Notes: generated from the letters alone by a model not told the origin. A stretch of 64,000 nt of DNA from Stenotrophomonas maltophilia (GCA_009912235.1 WNDS01000004.1:434001-498000); one strand, 5' to 3'. Positions 9,821 to 18,486 are shown, counted from the first letter of the stretch. A program made the numbers and translations.

Positions 9821-9969
9821 GGGACTTCTCCAACCCGATCATTCCCTGCGCGGAACCACGCAGGGACCATAATTGGGGAAGTATAGTCAGCCGATACCAG
9901 TTGATTTGCCTGATTTAAACATGACAGGCAGGATGTTTCCCTGAGATTCATTCCCCGAGGTTGACGGCC
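9821..9969. promoter_or_regulatory. Divergent promoter region dadA / Lrp-family regulator
   Basis: This 149-bp AT-richer gap lies between the starts of dadA (minus) and the Lrp gene (plus). It contains TATAGTCAGCCGATACCAG and TTGATTTGCCTGATTTAAAC. Lrp-family proteins typically bind several degenerate AT-rich boxes in such gaps. No exact operator can be defined by eye. Confidence 0.5.
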
Positions 9970-10449
9970 ATGGCCGCCCGCGTCCGCGAACTGGACAAGA
10001 TCGACCGCAAGATCCTGCGCATCCTGCAGGCCGAAGGCCGCATCTCCTTCACCGAACTGGGCGAACGCGTGGGCCTGTCCACCACGCCCTGCACCGAGCG
10101 CGTGCGGCGGCTGGAACGCGAGGCGGTCATCACCGGCTACCACGCGCACTTGGACCCGGCCGCCCTGAAGGCCAGCCTGCTGGTGTTCGTGGAAATCAGC
10201 CTGGCCTACAAATCCGGCGACATCTTCGAAGAATTCCGCCGTGCCGCGCTGAAGCTGCCCAACGTGCTGGAGTGCCATCTGGTCTCTGGCGATTTCGACT
10301 ACCTGCTGAAGGCGCGCATCAGCGAGATGGCCAGCTACCGCAAGCTGCTGGGCAGCACCCTGTTGACCCTGCCGCACGTGCGCGAATCGAAGAGCTACAT
10401 CGTGATGGAAGAAGTGAAGGAAATCTGGACGCTGCCGATCCCCGATTGA
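9970..10449 (+). CDS. Lrp/AsnC-family transcriptional regulator, likely controlling dadA-dadX
   Basis: A 159-residue regulator with an N-terminal winged HTH (LDKIDRKILRILQAEGRISF, then ELGERVGLSTTPCTERVRRL, about residues 8-50) and a C-terminal RAM/effector domain (about 65-150). The wording is close to Lrp and to pseudomonad DadR/BkdR. ATG 9970 is preferred; a TTG lies 9 nt upstream in frame. It diverges from dadA with 149 bp between, so control of the dad operon by L-alanine or leucine is the natural inference. The global Lrp role is the alternative, so no symbol is given. Confidence 0.9.
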   Translation: MAARVRELDKIDRKILRILQAEGRISFTELGERVGLSTTPCTERVRRLEREAVITGYHAHLDPAALKASLLVFVEISLAYKSGDIFEEFRRAALKLPNVLECHLVSGDFDYLLKARISEMASYRKLLGSTLLTLPHVRESKSYIVMEEVKEIWTLPIPD

Positions 10450-10469
10450 GGCACCAGGCGGACGCAGCA

Positions 10470-10502
10470 AGGGCCGGGGCCCGCAGTGCGGAGCCCGGCC
10501 CT
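10470..10502 (+). terminator. GC-rich hairpin after the Lrp-family gene
   Basis: AGGGCCGGG and CCCGGCCCT form a 9-bp stem 20 nt after the regulator stop, facing the 3' end of the Q-rich minus-strand gene. There is no T-tract; it may act in both directions. Confidence 0.5.
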
Positions 10503-10519
10503 GTGCATGGCGGGAGGAA

Positions 10520-10675
10520 TCAGCGCTGCTGCCTGGATCCCTGCTGGCGCGGGTCCGGCTGCTTGCCCTTCTGGTGCTGATCGGTCTGTTGCTGCTGCTG
10601 TTGCTGTTGCTGGCGACCCTGCTGCGGCTTGTCCTGCTGATCCTTGCCGGGGGTGCGGTTCTGCTGGTTGGCCAT
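10520..10675 (-). CDS. Small glutamine-rich low-complexity protein
   Basis: A 51-residue peptide starting MANQQNRTPGKDQQDKPQQG, with a run of nine Gln followed by TDQHQKGKQPDPRQQGSRQQ. It has no hydrophobic segment and is strongly basic and hydrophilic, so likely disordered. ATG 10675 is the probable start; a TTG start 36 nt upstream is possible and the ribosome site is weak. Similar short Q/G/N-rich proteins are annotated as hypothetical in Stenotrophomonas. CAG-rich tracts can also give spurious frames, hence the moderate confidence. Confidence 0.5.
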   Translation of the reverse strand: MANQQNRTPGKDQQDKPQQGRQQQQQQQQQTDQHQKGKQPDPRQQGSRQQR

Positions 10676-10975
10676 GATCGTGCTCGAGAGAGAGGGAAGT
10701 GCATCCGGCAACGCCAGTGCAGGTCCAAACTGGTCTTCAGCCGGTTAATCGCAGGCGAAAAAACAGTGAGCCGGCACGTTGATGCGGATGACTGCGGGGC
10801 GCTGTTTTGAAGGGTTCAGGTGGGGCGGCGGTGTACGGCCGCATCCACGCATGGCGTGGATCTACAACAACAGGGCGCTTCCTCTAGAGCCAGGCCATGC
10901 CTGGCTGGCTCTTCCCGGTTTTCGAACGATGAGCACCTCATCCACGCATGTCGTGGATCCACACCGGCCGTGGCG
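10676..10975. repeat. Gene-free 300 bp with paired hairpins
   Basis: No gene is seen. It holds ATCCACGCATGGCGTGGAT at 10843-10861, GCCAGGC-cat-GCCTGGC at 10889-10905 and ATCCACGCATGTCGTGGAT at 10940-10958. All three are perfect or near-perfect palindromes of the dispersed repeat type. The first part (10676-10800) is AT-richer and probably carries the promoter of the Q-rich gene. Confidence 0.65.
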
Positions 10976-11392
10976 CTACTTCACGCGCTGGCCGTCGCCC
11001 TGCGGAACGCTGTCGTAATAGCGGCCGGTGTTGGTGTCCAGCACGCGGTTGGGGCCGACGGCCTTCATGCCCGGCACGATGCGGCCGTCGCGGTCGTAGA
11101 CCTTGTCCGGCAGCGCGCGGCTGGGCGTGGCCGGCAGCTGGGCCGGGCCGTTGCTGCGGATCGGCTGGCGCGGCTGCACCGGCGAGGGCAACGGCCCCTG
11201 CATGGGGGCCGGGTGGCCACTGGGCGGGGTATCGCTGCGCACCGGCACCGGCGCGGTCACCGGGGCCGGCACCACGCTGGTGCTGCTGCGGGTGGCGGTG
11301 GGCGACGGCGGCGGGCCGATCTGCGCCAGTGCCAGCCCGGGCACCGCCAGCCACGCGGCAAGCAGGGCAGCGCAACGGGTTGAACGGTTCAT
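10976..11392 (-). CDS. Exported proline-rich hypothetical protein
   Basis: A 138-residue protein with a signal peptide ([20 protein letters not shown], cleavage after ALA). A Pro/Ser/Thr-rich linker (about residues 25-85) leads into a short globular end, [19 protein letters not shown] followed by [23 protein letters not shown] 11392 follows GGGGAGGCTGCC, an excellent ribosome site. The tail resembles conserved ends of other xanthomonad exported proteins. The function is unknown, but a periplasmic or envelope location is likely. It is divergent from msrB. Confidence 0.72.
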   Translation of the reverse strand: MNRSTRCAALLAAWLAVPGLALAQIGPPPSPTATRSSTSVVPAPVTAPVPVRSDTPPSGHPAPMQGPLPSPVQPRQPIRSNGPAQLPATPSRALPDKVYDRDGRIVPGMKAVGPNRVLDTNTGRYYDSVPQGDGQRVK

Positions 11393-11528
11393 GGCAGCCT
11401 CCCCTGTGGTCAGGTACCCGCCATGCGCCCGCCGCCGTGTGTCCCCCATGAACGGAGTTCACACTTGCCCGGGCCGTCGGCCCCCCCATCTGTGCAGTCT
11501 GTCCGCCCGCCCTGCCCCGGAGCCCGCC

Positions 11529-11996
11529 ATGTCCGCCTTCGACCTCACCCCTCCTACCGACGCCCAGCGCCAGGCCCTGGTGGCCGGCCTCAGCAGCGAG
11601 GAGGCGCGCGTGCTGCTGCAGCACGGCACCGAAGCCCCGTTCTGCGGCGTGTTCCTGGACAACAAGCGCGAGGGCGTCTACTGCTGCCGCCTGTGCGCCC
11701 TGCCGCTGTTCCGCTCCAGCACCAAATTCGATTCCGGCACCGGCTGGCCCAGTTTCTTCGCCCCCTTCGACCCGTCCCACGTCACTGAAATCCGCGACAT
11801 CAGCCACGGCATGATCCGCACCGAGATCACCTGTGCACGCTGCGGCAGCCACCTGGGCCACGTGTTCCCGGACGGCCCGCCGCCCACCTACGAGCGCCAC
11901 TGCCTGAACTCGGTCTCACTTTCCTTCACCGGCAACGGCGAGCCCTGGCCGGACCCGTTGCAGCGTGGCGGTGCCGAAGCGGGCGTGGCGGGCTGA
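11529..11996 (+). CDS. msrB: Peptide-methionine (R)-S-oxide reductase MsrB
   Basis: A 155-residue repair enzyme that reduces methionine-R-sulfoxide in proteins. Zinc is held by two CxxC pairs (C53/C56 in CCRLC and C102/C105 in [10 protein letters not shown]). The catalytic Cys is C125 in RHCLNSVSL. The usual resolving cysteine position (GCGWPSF in E. coli) is Thr here (SGTGWPSF). A different Cys at 39 in APFCGVF may serve instead, as reported for xanthomonad MsrB. There is no signal peptide, so it is cytoplasmic. ATG 11529 aligns with the family N-terminus; the frame open upstream has no homology. Confidence 0.95.
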   Translation: MSAFDLTPPTDAQRQALVAGLSSEEARVLLQHGTEAPFCGVFLDNKREGVYCCRLCALPLFRSSTKFDSGTGWPSFFAPFDPSHVTEIRDISHGMIRTEITCARCGSHLGHVFPDGPPPTYERHCLNSVSLSFTGNGEPWPDPLQRGGAEAGVAG

Positions 11997-12089
11997 AACA
12001 CCCCCGCTGACCGATTTCACACAATCGCCTCTTCAGAAATGGGGCATCGGGGCCGACAAGGGGGATGACCCCTTCTCTGCGCCAGCCCC

Positions 12090-12944
12090 ATGCTCATCCT
12101 CATTGGTTTCCTGGTCGTCATCATCAGCGTGATCGGCGGCTACCTCGGCGCCCATGGCCGCCTTGGCGCGCCGTGGCAGCCCTACGAACTGGTGATCATC
12201 GGCGGTCCCGCCCTGGGCGCGTTCCTGGTCGGCACCCCGGCCAAGACGGTCAAGCAGACCCTGCGCGCCATGGTCAGCGTGTTCAAGGGCCCGCGCTACA
12301 AGCAGCAGGACTACATCGATGTCCTCAGCCTGCTGTACGAACTGCTCAACAAGGCCCGCCGCGAGGGCTTCATGGCGCTGGAAGACCACGTCGAGCGCCC
12401 GGCCGACAGTGCCATCTTCGCCAACTACCCCAAGGTGCAGGCCGACCACCATCTGGTCGACTTCATCACCGACTGCCTGCGCCTGATGATCGGCAGCAAC
12501 ATCGAGCCGCACGAGCTGGAGCCGCTGCTGGAACTGGAACTGGAAAAGCACCACGCCGAGGCCATGGCGCCCTCGCAGGTGCTGACCAAGGTGGCCGACG
12601 GACTGCCCGGTTTCGGCATCGTGGCGGCGGTGCTGGGCATCGTCATCACCATGGGCTCGATCGGCGGGGACATCGTCGAGGTCGGCGGCCATGTGGCCGG
12701 CGCGCTGGTGGGTACCTTCCTGGGCATCCTGCTGGGCTACGGCTTCGTCGGCCCGATGGCCTCGGCCATGGAAGCGCGCGCCGAGCAGGAAAGCCGCATC
12801 TACGAATCGGTGAAGACCGCGCTGCTGGCCTGCCTGCGTGGCTACAACCCGAAGATCGCGCTGGAGTTCGCGCGCAAGACGCTGCCGTCGGACGTGCGCC
12901 CGGCCTTCTCCGATTTCGAGCAGCACCTGAAGACGGGGAAGTAA
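12090..12944 (+). CDS. motA: Flagellar motor stator protein MotA
   Basis: A 284-residue inner-membrane protein forming, with MotB, the proton channel that drives flagellar rotation. Four membrane segments are visible: residues about 1-20, 33-50, 170-190 (LPGFGIVAAVLGIVITMG) and 200-225 (AGALVGTFLGILLGYGFVGP). The conserved prolines of the third segment and the charged cytoplasmic loop between segments 2 and 3 are present. The length is close to E. coli MotA (295). motB starts 3 nt after its stop, so the two are co-translated. Confidence 0.95.
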   Translation: MLILIGFLVVIISVIGGYLGAHGRLGAPWQPYELVIIGGPALGAFLVGTPAKTVKQTLRAMVSVFKGPRYKQQDYIDVLSLLYELLNKARREGFMALEDHVERPADSAIFANYPKVQADHHLVDFITDCLRLMIGSNIEPHELEPLLELELEKHHAEAMAPSQVLTKVADGLPGFGIVAAVLGIVITMGSIGGDIVEVGGHVAGALVGTFLGILLGYGFVGPMASAMEARAEQESRIYESVKTALLACLRGYNPKIALEFARKTLPSDVRPAFSDFEQHLKTGK

Positions 12945-12947
12945 GCC

Positions 12948-13919
12948 ATGGCCGAGACCAAGCCCACCGTCATCGTCCGCAAGGTCAAAAAGGCGGGCCA
13001 TGGCGGCCACCACGGCGGTTCGTGGAAGGTGGCCTACGCCGACTTCGTCACCGCGATGATGGCCTTCTTCCTGGTGCTGTGGCTGATGGCCACCGCCAGC
13101 AAGTCCGAGCGCGCGGCCATTTCCGAATACTTCCGCAACCCCAGCTCGCTCAACGGCCAGAGCGCCACGCCGGCGCCGGGCATGGCCGGGCCGGGCGGCG
13201 CCAGCACCTCGATGATCAAGCTGGGCGGGGCCACCGATGTCAGCCGCGGCAGCAGCAACGACCCCTTCCAGAACAAGCAGGAAGCGGTGCCGCAGCCGGT
13301 GGAACAGCAGCAGCGCGACAAGCAGCAGCTGGAGCAGCTGATGAAGGAGCTGCAGGAAGCGATCAGCAAGAGCCAGGCGCTGGAACCGTTCAAGGACCAG
13401 CTGCTGCTGGACCTGACCCCGGAAGGCCTGCGCATCCAGATCGTGGACAAGCAGAACCGGCCGATGTTCGACCTGGGCAGCGCCACGATGAAGCCCTACA
13501 CCCGCGACATCCTGCACGAGCTGGCCAACTACCTCAACCACGTGCCGAACCGGTTCAGCCTGACCGGCCACACCGACACCACCGCGTATACCGCCCGTGG
13601 CGGCTACGGCAACTGGGAACTGAACGCCGACCGCGCCAATGCCGCGCGCCGTGCGCTGCTGGACGGCAGCCTGGACGAGAGCAAGATCACCCGCGTGGTG
13701 GGCCTGTCCTCCTCGGTGCTGTTCGACCAGGCCGACCCGCAGAACCCGATCAACCGCCGCATCAGCATCGTGGTGATGACCAAGGCCGCCGAACAGGCCG
13801 CCCTGGCCGGCGCCGGCCCGCAGGTGGGGCTGTCGGCCCCCAGCGGCGACCCGGACACCTCGCCGCTGGCCCCGGCGGGTGAAGCCGCGGAGGCTACGGC
13901 GCCTGCGGTGGCGCGGTAA
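12948..13919 (+). CDS. motB: Flagellar motor stator protein MotB
   Basis: A 323-residue partner of MotA. A single N-terminal membrane helix (YADFVTAMMAFFLVLWLMAT) carries D32, the proton-binding aspartate, at the same number as in E. coli. The C-terminal OmpA-like peptidoglycan-binding domain (about residues 160-285) contains LTGHTDTTAYTARGGYGNWE, ELNADRANAARRALLD and NRRISIVVM. A Pro/Ala-rich tail follows. It anchors the stator to the cell wall. Two conserved neighbours of this pair in other genomes (parA-like genes) are not present here. Confidence 0.95.
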   Translation: MAETKPTVIVRKVKKAGHGGHHGGSWKVAYADFVTAMMAFFLVLWLMATASKSERAAISEYFRNPSSLNGQSATPAPGMAGPGGASTSMIKLGGATDVSRGSSNDPFQNKQEAVPQPVEQQQRDKQQLEQLMKELQEAISKSQALEPFKDQLLLDLTPEGLRIQIVDKQNRPMFDLGSATMKPYTRDILHELANYLNHVPNRFSLTGHTDTTAYTARGGYGNWELNADRANAARRALLDGSLDESKITRVVGLSSSVLFDQADPQNPINRRISIVVMTKAAEQAALAGAGPQVGLSAPSGDPDTSPLAPAGEAAEATAPAVAR

Positions 13920-13966
13920 GCGGCGGCGGAGGCGGCGGAGGGATGCGGGGAATCGGGCGACCGTAG

Positions 13967-14060
13967 GTAGCGTCGACTGTTGGTCGACTGCTCCTGAAAC
14001 ACCGACCAACCGCCCAACCGCCCGCGCTTCGCGCGCGAGTCGACTGACAGTCGACTCTAC
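13967..14060. repeat. Paired GTAG palindromes in head-to-head orientation
   Basis: GTAGCGTCGACTGTTGGTCGACTGC (13967-13991, two pieces GTAGCGTCGACTG and TTGGTCGACTGC) and its opposite-oriented partner GAGTCGACTGACAGTCGACT+CTAC (14037-14060) flank a 45-bp centre. They sit between motB and the next gene. Such facing pairs are the usual dimeric SMAG arrangement and can fold either singly or as one long stem. Confidence 0.8.
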
Positions 14061-14200
14061 CGTCGCCCCTCCCCGCCCTATTTCCGCGCCCCATTCCCGC
14101 GCCCGGTTCCATTCCCCCATCCCCCCCTCTAACGGCCCGCGCGCGGCTGGGCCATGCCCTTTACAATGGCGGTCTTTCCGTTTCCAGGTGACCCCGCCCG

Positions 14201-14704
14201 ATGTCCCAGAACTCCAAGGCCAAGCGCGACAAGCGCAAGAAGCAGCAGGCCAAGCGCCCGTTCCTCAGCCTCAATGCCCAGCAGCAGGTGCAGAACCATG
14301 CCGTGCTGACCAACGAGGAAGGCCAGGTCGTGGCCGCCATCGGCCTGCAGGGCCGTGAGTGGCTGCTGGCCATCGGTGGCCAGAGCATGGGCAACGCCGA
14401 GAACCCGGTGCCGATGCTGGCCATGCTGCAGCACCTGGCCAACGTGCAGGAAAAAGAAGGCCGAAAGGTCACCCTGGAATACTCCGACCTGATCAAGCAG
14501 CTGCTGGCCGCCCTGGCCGAAGACGCTGGCCAGACCGCCGAAGAGTACCTGGCCGCTCAGGTGGCGCAGTTCGAACAGGCCCAGGCGGAAGAAGAACCGG
14601 CTGACGGCGAAGAAGGCGGCGACGACGAAGCCGAAGCCGTGACCGACGCCAGCGACGCCGCCCCGGCTGCCGAAGGCGACGACGCGGCCAAGCCGCAGGC
14701 CTGA
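14201..14704 (+). CDS. Conserved hypothetical protein with basic head and acidic tail
   Basis: This 167-residue protein has a Lys/Arg-rich start (SKAKRDKRKKQQAKRPF), a central helical part (about 35-125; REWLLAIGGQSMGNAENPVP, LEYSDLIKQLLAALAEDAGQ) and a low-complexity Glu/Asp/Ala tail (about 126-167). It has no signal peptide. The polarised charge could bind nucleic acid or basic partners, but I recognise no domain. It is followed 14 nt later by the DUF4031 gene in the same orientation, so the two may be co-transcribed. Confidence 0.72.
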   Translation: MSQNSKAKRDKRKKQQAKRPFLSLNAQQQVQNHAVLTNEEGQVVAAIGLQGREWLLAIGGQSMGNAENPVPMLAMLQHLANVQEKEGRKVTLEYSDLIKQLLAALAEDAGQTAEEYLAAQVAQFEQAQAEEEPADGEEGGDDEAEAVTDASDAAPAAEGDDAAKPQA

Positions 14705-14718
14705 GCGGCCACTGCCGC

Positions 14719-14992
14719 ATGGCGGTTTATGTCGACGATGCAGTGCATCCCTGGCGCGGCGAGCGCTGGGCGCACCTGATGGCCGACAGCCTGGCCGAAC
14801 TGCACGCCATGGCGGCGCAGCTCGGCCTTCCCCGCCGCGCCTTCCAGAACAAGGCCAGCGGGGCGCACTACGACGTCACCGCCGCGCTGCGCGCCCAGGC
14901 CATCACGCTGGGCGCGCGCCATTTCCCGGCACACCGACCGGGTGCTGGTCAAAGCCGTGATCGCCAACGCCCACGCGCAGTACCAGCCTTAA
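14719..14992 (+). pseudogene. DUF4031 protein with a frameshift near its C-terminus
   Basis: Begins MAVYVDDAVHPWRGERWAHL and FQNKASGAHYDVT, typical of DUF4031, small proteins of unknown function. Up to about base 14911 the frame is normal. After the GC-alternating run GGCGCGCGCC (14911-14920) the family ending appears in another frame (ISRHTDRVLVKAVIANAHAQ, then YQP and TAA at 14990-14992). The unshifted frame instead runs to 15000 with unrelated residues. A 1- or 2-base slip in the GC repeat explains this. The first 66 or so residues are intact, so partial function is possible. Confidence 0.75.
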
Positions 14993-15034
14993 GCGCGTAG
15001 CGCTGGGAAGAGCCGACTACGTAGAGGCGACTGG

Positions 15035-15135
15035 GTAGAGTCGACTGGGTAGAGTCGACTGTTAGTCGACTGCTCTCCCATCAGCCAGCGAAAAACCCCG
15101 CGCTGCGCGCGCAAGTCGACTGACAGTCGACTCTA
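15035..15135. repeat. SMAG-type palindromes, facing pair plus partial copy
   Basis: A truncated copy GTAGAGTCGACTGG (about 15035) is followed by a full one, GTAGAGTCGACTG+TTAGTCGACTGC (15049-15073), and the opposite-facing AAGTCGACTGACAGTCGACT+CTA (15113-15135). The array lies between two converging genes and holds no reading frame. Confidence 0.8.
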
Positions 15136-15177
15136 TCCCCCCCCCGCCAGGGTATGGCCGGCGGATCGCGCCCTCGG

Positions 15178-15720
15178 TCAGAACGGGTCGCTGCCCAGCC
15201 GGATTTCCACATTCAGCAGCGAACACAGCGCCAGCATGGCGTCGTCATCGCGGGTCAGCGCCATCCAGCCGGTGAAACCATCACTGCCGGCATCCACGCT
15301 CCACAGCGTGTAGTTGTGCTCGCGCAGGCGGTCAAAGCCGGTGGACATCAGCTGCACGCCATCAAGGCCCTCGGCGAAATCCTCGTCATCCAGGTCGCCG
15401 CCCCAGTCCAGCTGCAGGTTGAAGCGCGCCGACAGCTCGTTCACCGCCGACACCAGCGTGTCCAGGTCATCGCGCTCAACCTCGAAACCGGACTGCCAGG
15501 CAATGGCGCTGATCAGCGCCGGCAGCCAGTCCGCGTCCGGTTCCAGCGGCTCAACGGCCTCGGCCAGCAGCTCGCGCCAGCGGTTGAACTGCTGCAGCGC
15601 CAGCTCCTCGTCGCCGGGGTTGATCAGCACCAGCAGGTTCCAGATGCGCGCTTCGAAGCCATCCTCGTCGAAATCGTGGGCGTCTTCCTCGAAGTCGAAA
15701 TAATCGCTGTTGTCGGGCAT
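15178..15720 (-). CDS. Acidic conserved hypothetical protein (DUF6630-like)
   Basis: A 180-residue, strongly acidic cytoplasmic protein. The N-terminus (MPDNSDYFDFEEDAHDFDED) is disordered-looking. The C-terminal part carries YTLWSVDAGSDGFTGWMALT and DDDAMLALCSLLNVEIRLGS, which resembles what I recall of the DUF6630 family. No catalytic motif is seen and the role is unknown. Start ATG 15720 is the first in frame after a stop-rich stretch. Confidence 0.72.
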   Translation of the reverse strand: MPDNSDYFDFEEDAHDFDEDGFEARIWNLLVLINPGDEELALQQFNRWRELLAEAVEPLEPDADWLPALISAIAWQSGFEVERDDLDTLVSAVNELSARFNLQLDWGGDLDDEDFAEGLDGVQLMSTGFDRLREHNYTLWSVDAGSDGFTGWMALTRDDDAMLALCSLLNVEIRLGSDPF

Positions 15721-15803
15721 GGCGGCGGCTCGGTGGGGGGCAGGCCGGCATTATACGGTTTATCCTGTGTGGCTGAAGCCGGCCGTGGTGGCCGTCACCG
15801 TGA

Positions 15804-16058
15804 ATGAAGATGAGCGATACCCCTCCCGACCACCTGGCCATCAACCCGGCCAGCCCCCACCACGATGCGCAGGCGCTGGAGCGCGGCGTGGGCGTGCGCT
15901 TCAACGACGTCGGGCGTGACAACGTCGAGGGATACTCGGTCAGCGAAGGCTGGATCCGCGTACAGGCCGGCAAGGCGCGCGACCGCCGCGGCAACCCGAT
16001 GACCATCAAGGTCAAGGGCAAGGTCGAGGTCTACTTCCTCGAGCAGAAGCCGGAATAA
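15804..16058 (+). CDS. DUF3297 family small protein
   Basis: An 84-residue protein (82 if the second ATG at 15810 is used) with the DUF3297 pattern: PPDHLAINPASPHHDAQALE, RGVGVRFNDVGRDNVEGY, SEGWIRVQAGKARDRRGNP and TIKVKGKVEVYFLEQ. The family is widespread in proteobacteria without known function; its beta-rich fold is thought cytoplasmic. The spacing to purine-rich GTGAATGAAG favours ATG 15810 slightly. It is a single gene converging on the antiporter. Confidence 0.85.
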   Translation: MKMSDTPPDHLAINPASPHHDAQALERGVGVRFNDVGRDNVEGYSVSEGWIRVQAGKARDRRGNPMTIKVKGKVEVYFLEQKPE

Positions 16059-16072
16059 CGAGCCAAGGGGGG

Positions 16073-17722
16073 TCAGTCGCGCTTGCGCGACTCCAGCAGG
16101 TCCAGGTTGCGGATCAGCCGGCGCGAGATCTCATCGGAAATGACCCCACGCCGGGTCAGCCGGAACAGCTCCTCGCGCTCGGCATTCAGCCCCGCGCTGT
16201 GCAGCTGACGGTAGCCCAGCTCCATCCGCTTGACCTTTTCCGGGTCCACGTCGGGGCCGTCGTTGTCCTTTTCCAGGTGGCGCTGGTACAGCAGGCTCAC
16301 CCGCGCAGCCGCATCGTTGTACAGCTGCACGTTTTCCGTGCTCTGGTTCAGCACCAGGTTCTGGCGCATGCGCTCCACCCCGGACAGCGCCGCCTTGGAG
16401 GCCAGCTTGCGCGCCAGGTCTTCTTCCTCGCGCTCGCTGGAATCGGCCGGCAGCTGCAGGCCCTTCAGCAGCTGCGGCAGCGCCACGCTGGCGCCGATCA
16501 GCGAGAACAGGATCACCGCCGCGGCCAGGAAGATCACCAGGTCACGCGCCGGGAAGGCATCGCCGTTGGGCAGGAACAGCGGCAGGGTCAGCACGCCGGC
16601 CAGGGTGATGGCACCGCGCACACCGGCCACCGACGTGGCCACCACGATGCGCCAGTTCGGCGCTTCGCTGTGCTCCAGGCCGCGCCGGCGGGCACGCAGC
16701 AGGTTCCAGCGCAGCGACAGCCACACCCACAGCAGGCGCAGCGCCACCAGCGCCAGGTTGATCACCACCACGTATACCGCCAGCCACCACGCACTCTGGT
16801 GGCCGGTCTCGGTCATGGTCGACATCGCCCGTTCGACAATGCCCGGCAGCTGTTCGCCCAGCAGCACGAACATGATGCCGTTGAAGGTGAACTGCAGCAT
16901 GTTCCACACCGCCGAACGCTGCACGCGCATGCTGCCGGAGATGCGGCCGCTCAGTTCGACATAGCTCATGGTGATGCCCGCCGCCACCGCCGCCAGGATG
17001 CCCGAGGCGTTGATCTCTTCGGCCAGCAGGTAGGCGGCGAACGGAATCAGCAGGTTCACCAGCATGGCCGCGCCGGGCTCTTCACCGAAGCGGCGCCACA
17101 GCCAGCGCTGGAACGTGGACACACCGAAGGTGACCGCCACGCCCGCCGCCAGCCCGGCCACGGCCACCCACACGAAGGTCATCGAGGCGGTGGCCACCGA
17201 GAACGTGCCGGTCATCACCGCGGCCACGGCAAAGCGGAAGCAGACCAGGCCGGAGGCATCGTTGAGCAGCGATTCGCCTTCCAGGATGTGCATCAGCCGC
17301 TTGGGCATGGGCACCTTGGCGGTGATCGCCCCCACCGCCACCGGGTCGGTGGGCGAGACGATGGCCGCCAACGCGAAACAGACCGCCAACGGCATCACCG
17401 GAATCATCCAGTGGATCAGGAAGGCGGCACCGATGACGGTGAACACCACCAGGCCAAAGGCCAGTTCGAGAATCGCGCCTTTATCGCGGAACAGGCCCTG
17501 CTTGGGAATGCGCCAGCCTTCCAGGAACAGCAGCGGCGGCAGGAACAGCAGGAAGAACATCTCCGGTTCCAGCGCATGGCCGCGGTTGAACACGCCGGAG
17601 ATGACCGCGCCCAGCGCGATCTGCACCAGCTGCAGCGGCAGCGAGAACGGCAGGACGCGGACCAGGTAACCGCTGGCGACAACGGCTACCAGCATCGCCA
17701 GGACGACTTCGATGGTATGCAT
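16073..17722 (-). CDS. Na+/H+ antiporter, CPA1 (NhaP-type) family
   Basis: A 549-residue inner-membrane transporter exchanging Na+ (or K+) for protons. About twelve hydrophobic segments span residues 1-400, followed by a soluble C-terminal tail of about 140 residues. CPA1 signatures are visible: LFLPPLLFLEGWRIP, AIVSPTDPVAVGAI and the ion-binding LEGESLLNDASGLVCFRFA with adjacent Asn-Asp. VATSVAGVRGAITLAGVLTL is the later conserved helix. It lies downstream of the esterase gene on the same strand with about 107 bp between, so a separate promoter is possible. Confidence 0.92.
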   Translation of the reverse strand: MHTIEVVLAMLVAVVASGYLVRVLPFSLPLQLVQIALGAVISGVFNRGHALEPEMFFLLFLPPLLFLEGWRIPKQGLFRDKGAILELAFGLVVFTVIGAAFLIHWMIPVMPLAVCFALAAIVSPTDPVAVGAITAKVPMPKRLMHILEGESLLNDASGLVCFRFAVAAVMTGTFSVATASMTFVWVAVAGLAAGVAVTFGVSTFQRWLWRRFGEEPGAAMLVNLLIPFAAYLLAEEINASGILAAVAAGITMSYVELSGRISGSMRVQRSAVWNMLQFTFNGIMFVLLGEQLPGIVERAMSTMTETGHQSAWWLAVYVVVINLALVALRLLWVWLSLRWNLLRARRRGLEHSEAPNWRIVVATSVAGVRGAITLAGVLTLPLFLPNGDAFPARDLVIFLAAAVILFSLIGASVALPQLLKGLQLPADSSEREEEDLARKLASKAALSGVERMRQNLVLNQSTENVQLYNDAAARVSLLYQRHLEKDNDGPDVDPEKVKRMELGYRQLHSAGLNAEREELFRLTRRGVISDEISRRLIRNLDLLESRKRD

Positions 17723-17829
17723 GCTTCTTCCAGGAAGCGGCGCGTGGGGATGGCCGTAAAGACCGCGCCGGAGACCGTAAAAAAGTTAGCACAGGCCCCG
17801 CCCGCTGCGGGTACTGGAATGGGCCATCC

Positions 17830-18486
17830 TCAGCCGTGGGACAGCAATCGCGCGTGCATCCAGCGCCGCGTGTCGTCCTGCATCGCTGGCAACAGCGTAT
17901 GGCCGGCATCGTGGCCGCACAGCGTATGCACCACGCCCAATGCCTGCAGGCGCGCTGCCGCCGCTTCGGCCAGCGCATAGGGCAGCTTGTCGTCCTGCCG
18001 GCCATGCACCAGCAGCCCCTGCAGCCCGTGCGCTGCGACATCGCCCGGCACGTGCGGTGCGATCTCCGGCAGGATGCGCCCGCACAGCACCGCGAACGCT
18101 GACACCTGCTGCGGGAAGGTCAGGGCCACGCTGGCGGTGATGATGCCGCCCTGGCTGAAGCCGGCCAGCACAGTCTGTGCCGGCCCCAGCCCCAACCGCG
18201 CCTGCTGCGCGGCGAGCCAGGCGCGCACCTGCAGGCGTGCGGCCTCGGCCTGCGCCGGGTCGATCACCGGCCCCTGCGCACCGAAGCGCACCGTGAACCA
18301 GCCAAAGGCCTGCGGCCCGAACACCAGCGGCGCCTGCGGCAGCAGCACGTGCAGCCGCCGGTCCAGCGTGGCGGCAAAGCCGGCCAGCGACTGCGCGTTG
18401 CTGCCCACGCCATGCAGCAGCACCACCAGCCCCTGCGCATTGCCGTCGGCCGGGCGCTCCAGCACCGGCTGCAGCACAGCGCTCAT
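17830..18486 (-). CDS. Phospholipase/carboxylesterase family alpha/beta hydrolase (YpfH-like)
   Basis: A 218-residue serine hydrolase. Oxyanion motif LLHGVGSN is at about 24-30, nucleophile S111 lies in VLAGFSQGGII, the acid is Asp in LLVHGRQDDKLP and the base is His in HDAGHTLLP. The length and order match the carboxylesterase family that includes E. coli YpfH. There is no signal peptide. Its ATG overlaps the stop of the upstream dioxygenase gene by 4 nt, so they are co-translated. The substrate is unknown. Confidence 0.88.
   Translation of the reverse strand: MSAVLQPVLERPADGNAQGLVVLLHGVGSNAQSLAGFAATLDRRLHVLLPQAPLVFGPQAFGWFTVRFGAQGPVIDPAQAEAARLQVRAWLAAQQARLGLGPAQTVLAGFSQGGIITASVALTFPQQVSAFAVLCGRILPEIAPHVPGDVAAHGLQGLLVHGRQDDKLPYALAEAAAARLQALGVVHTLCGHDAGHTLLPAMQDDTRRWMHARLLSHG

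Noticed and set aside
12033..14120. 695-codon open frame opposite motA and motB
   Set aside because: The opposite strand encodes intact MotA and MotB with all key residues; the antisense frame has no recognisable domain or ribosome site.
13920..14200. tRNA or small RNA gene between motB and the next gene
   Set aside because: The only structures are the facing GTAG palindromes; no cloverleaf or conserved T-loop is present.
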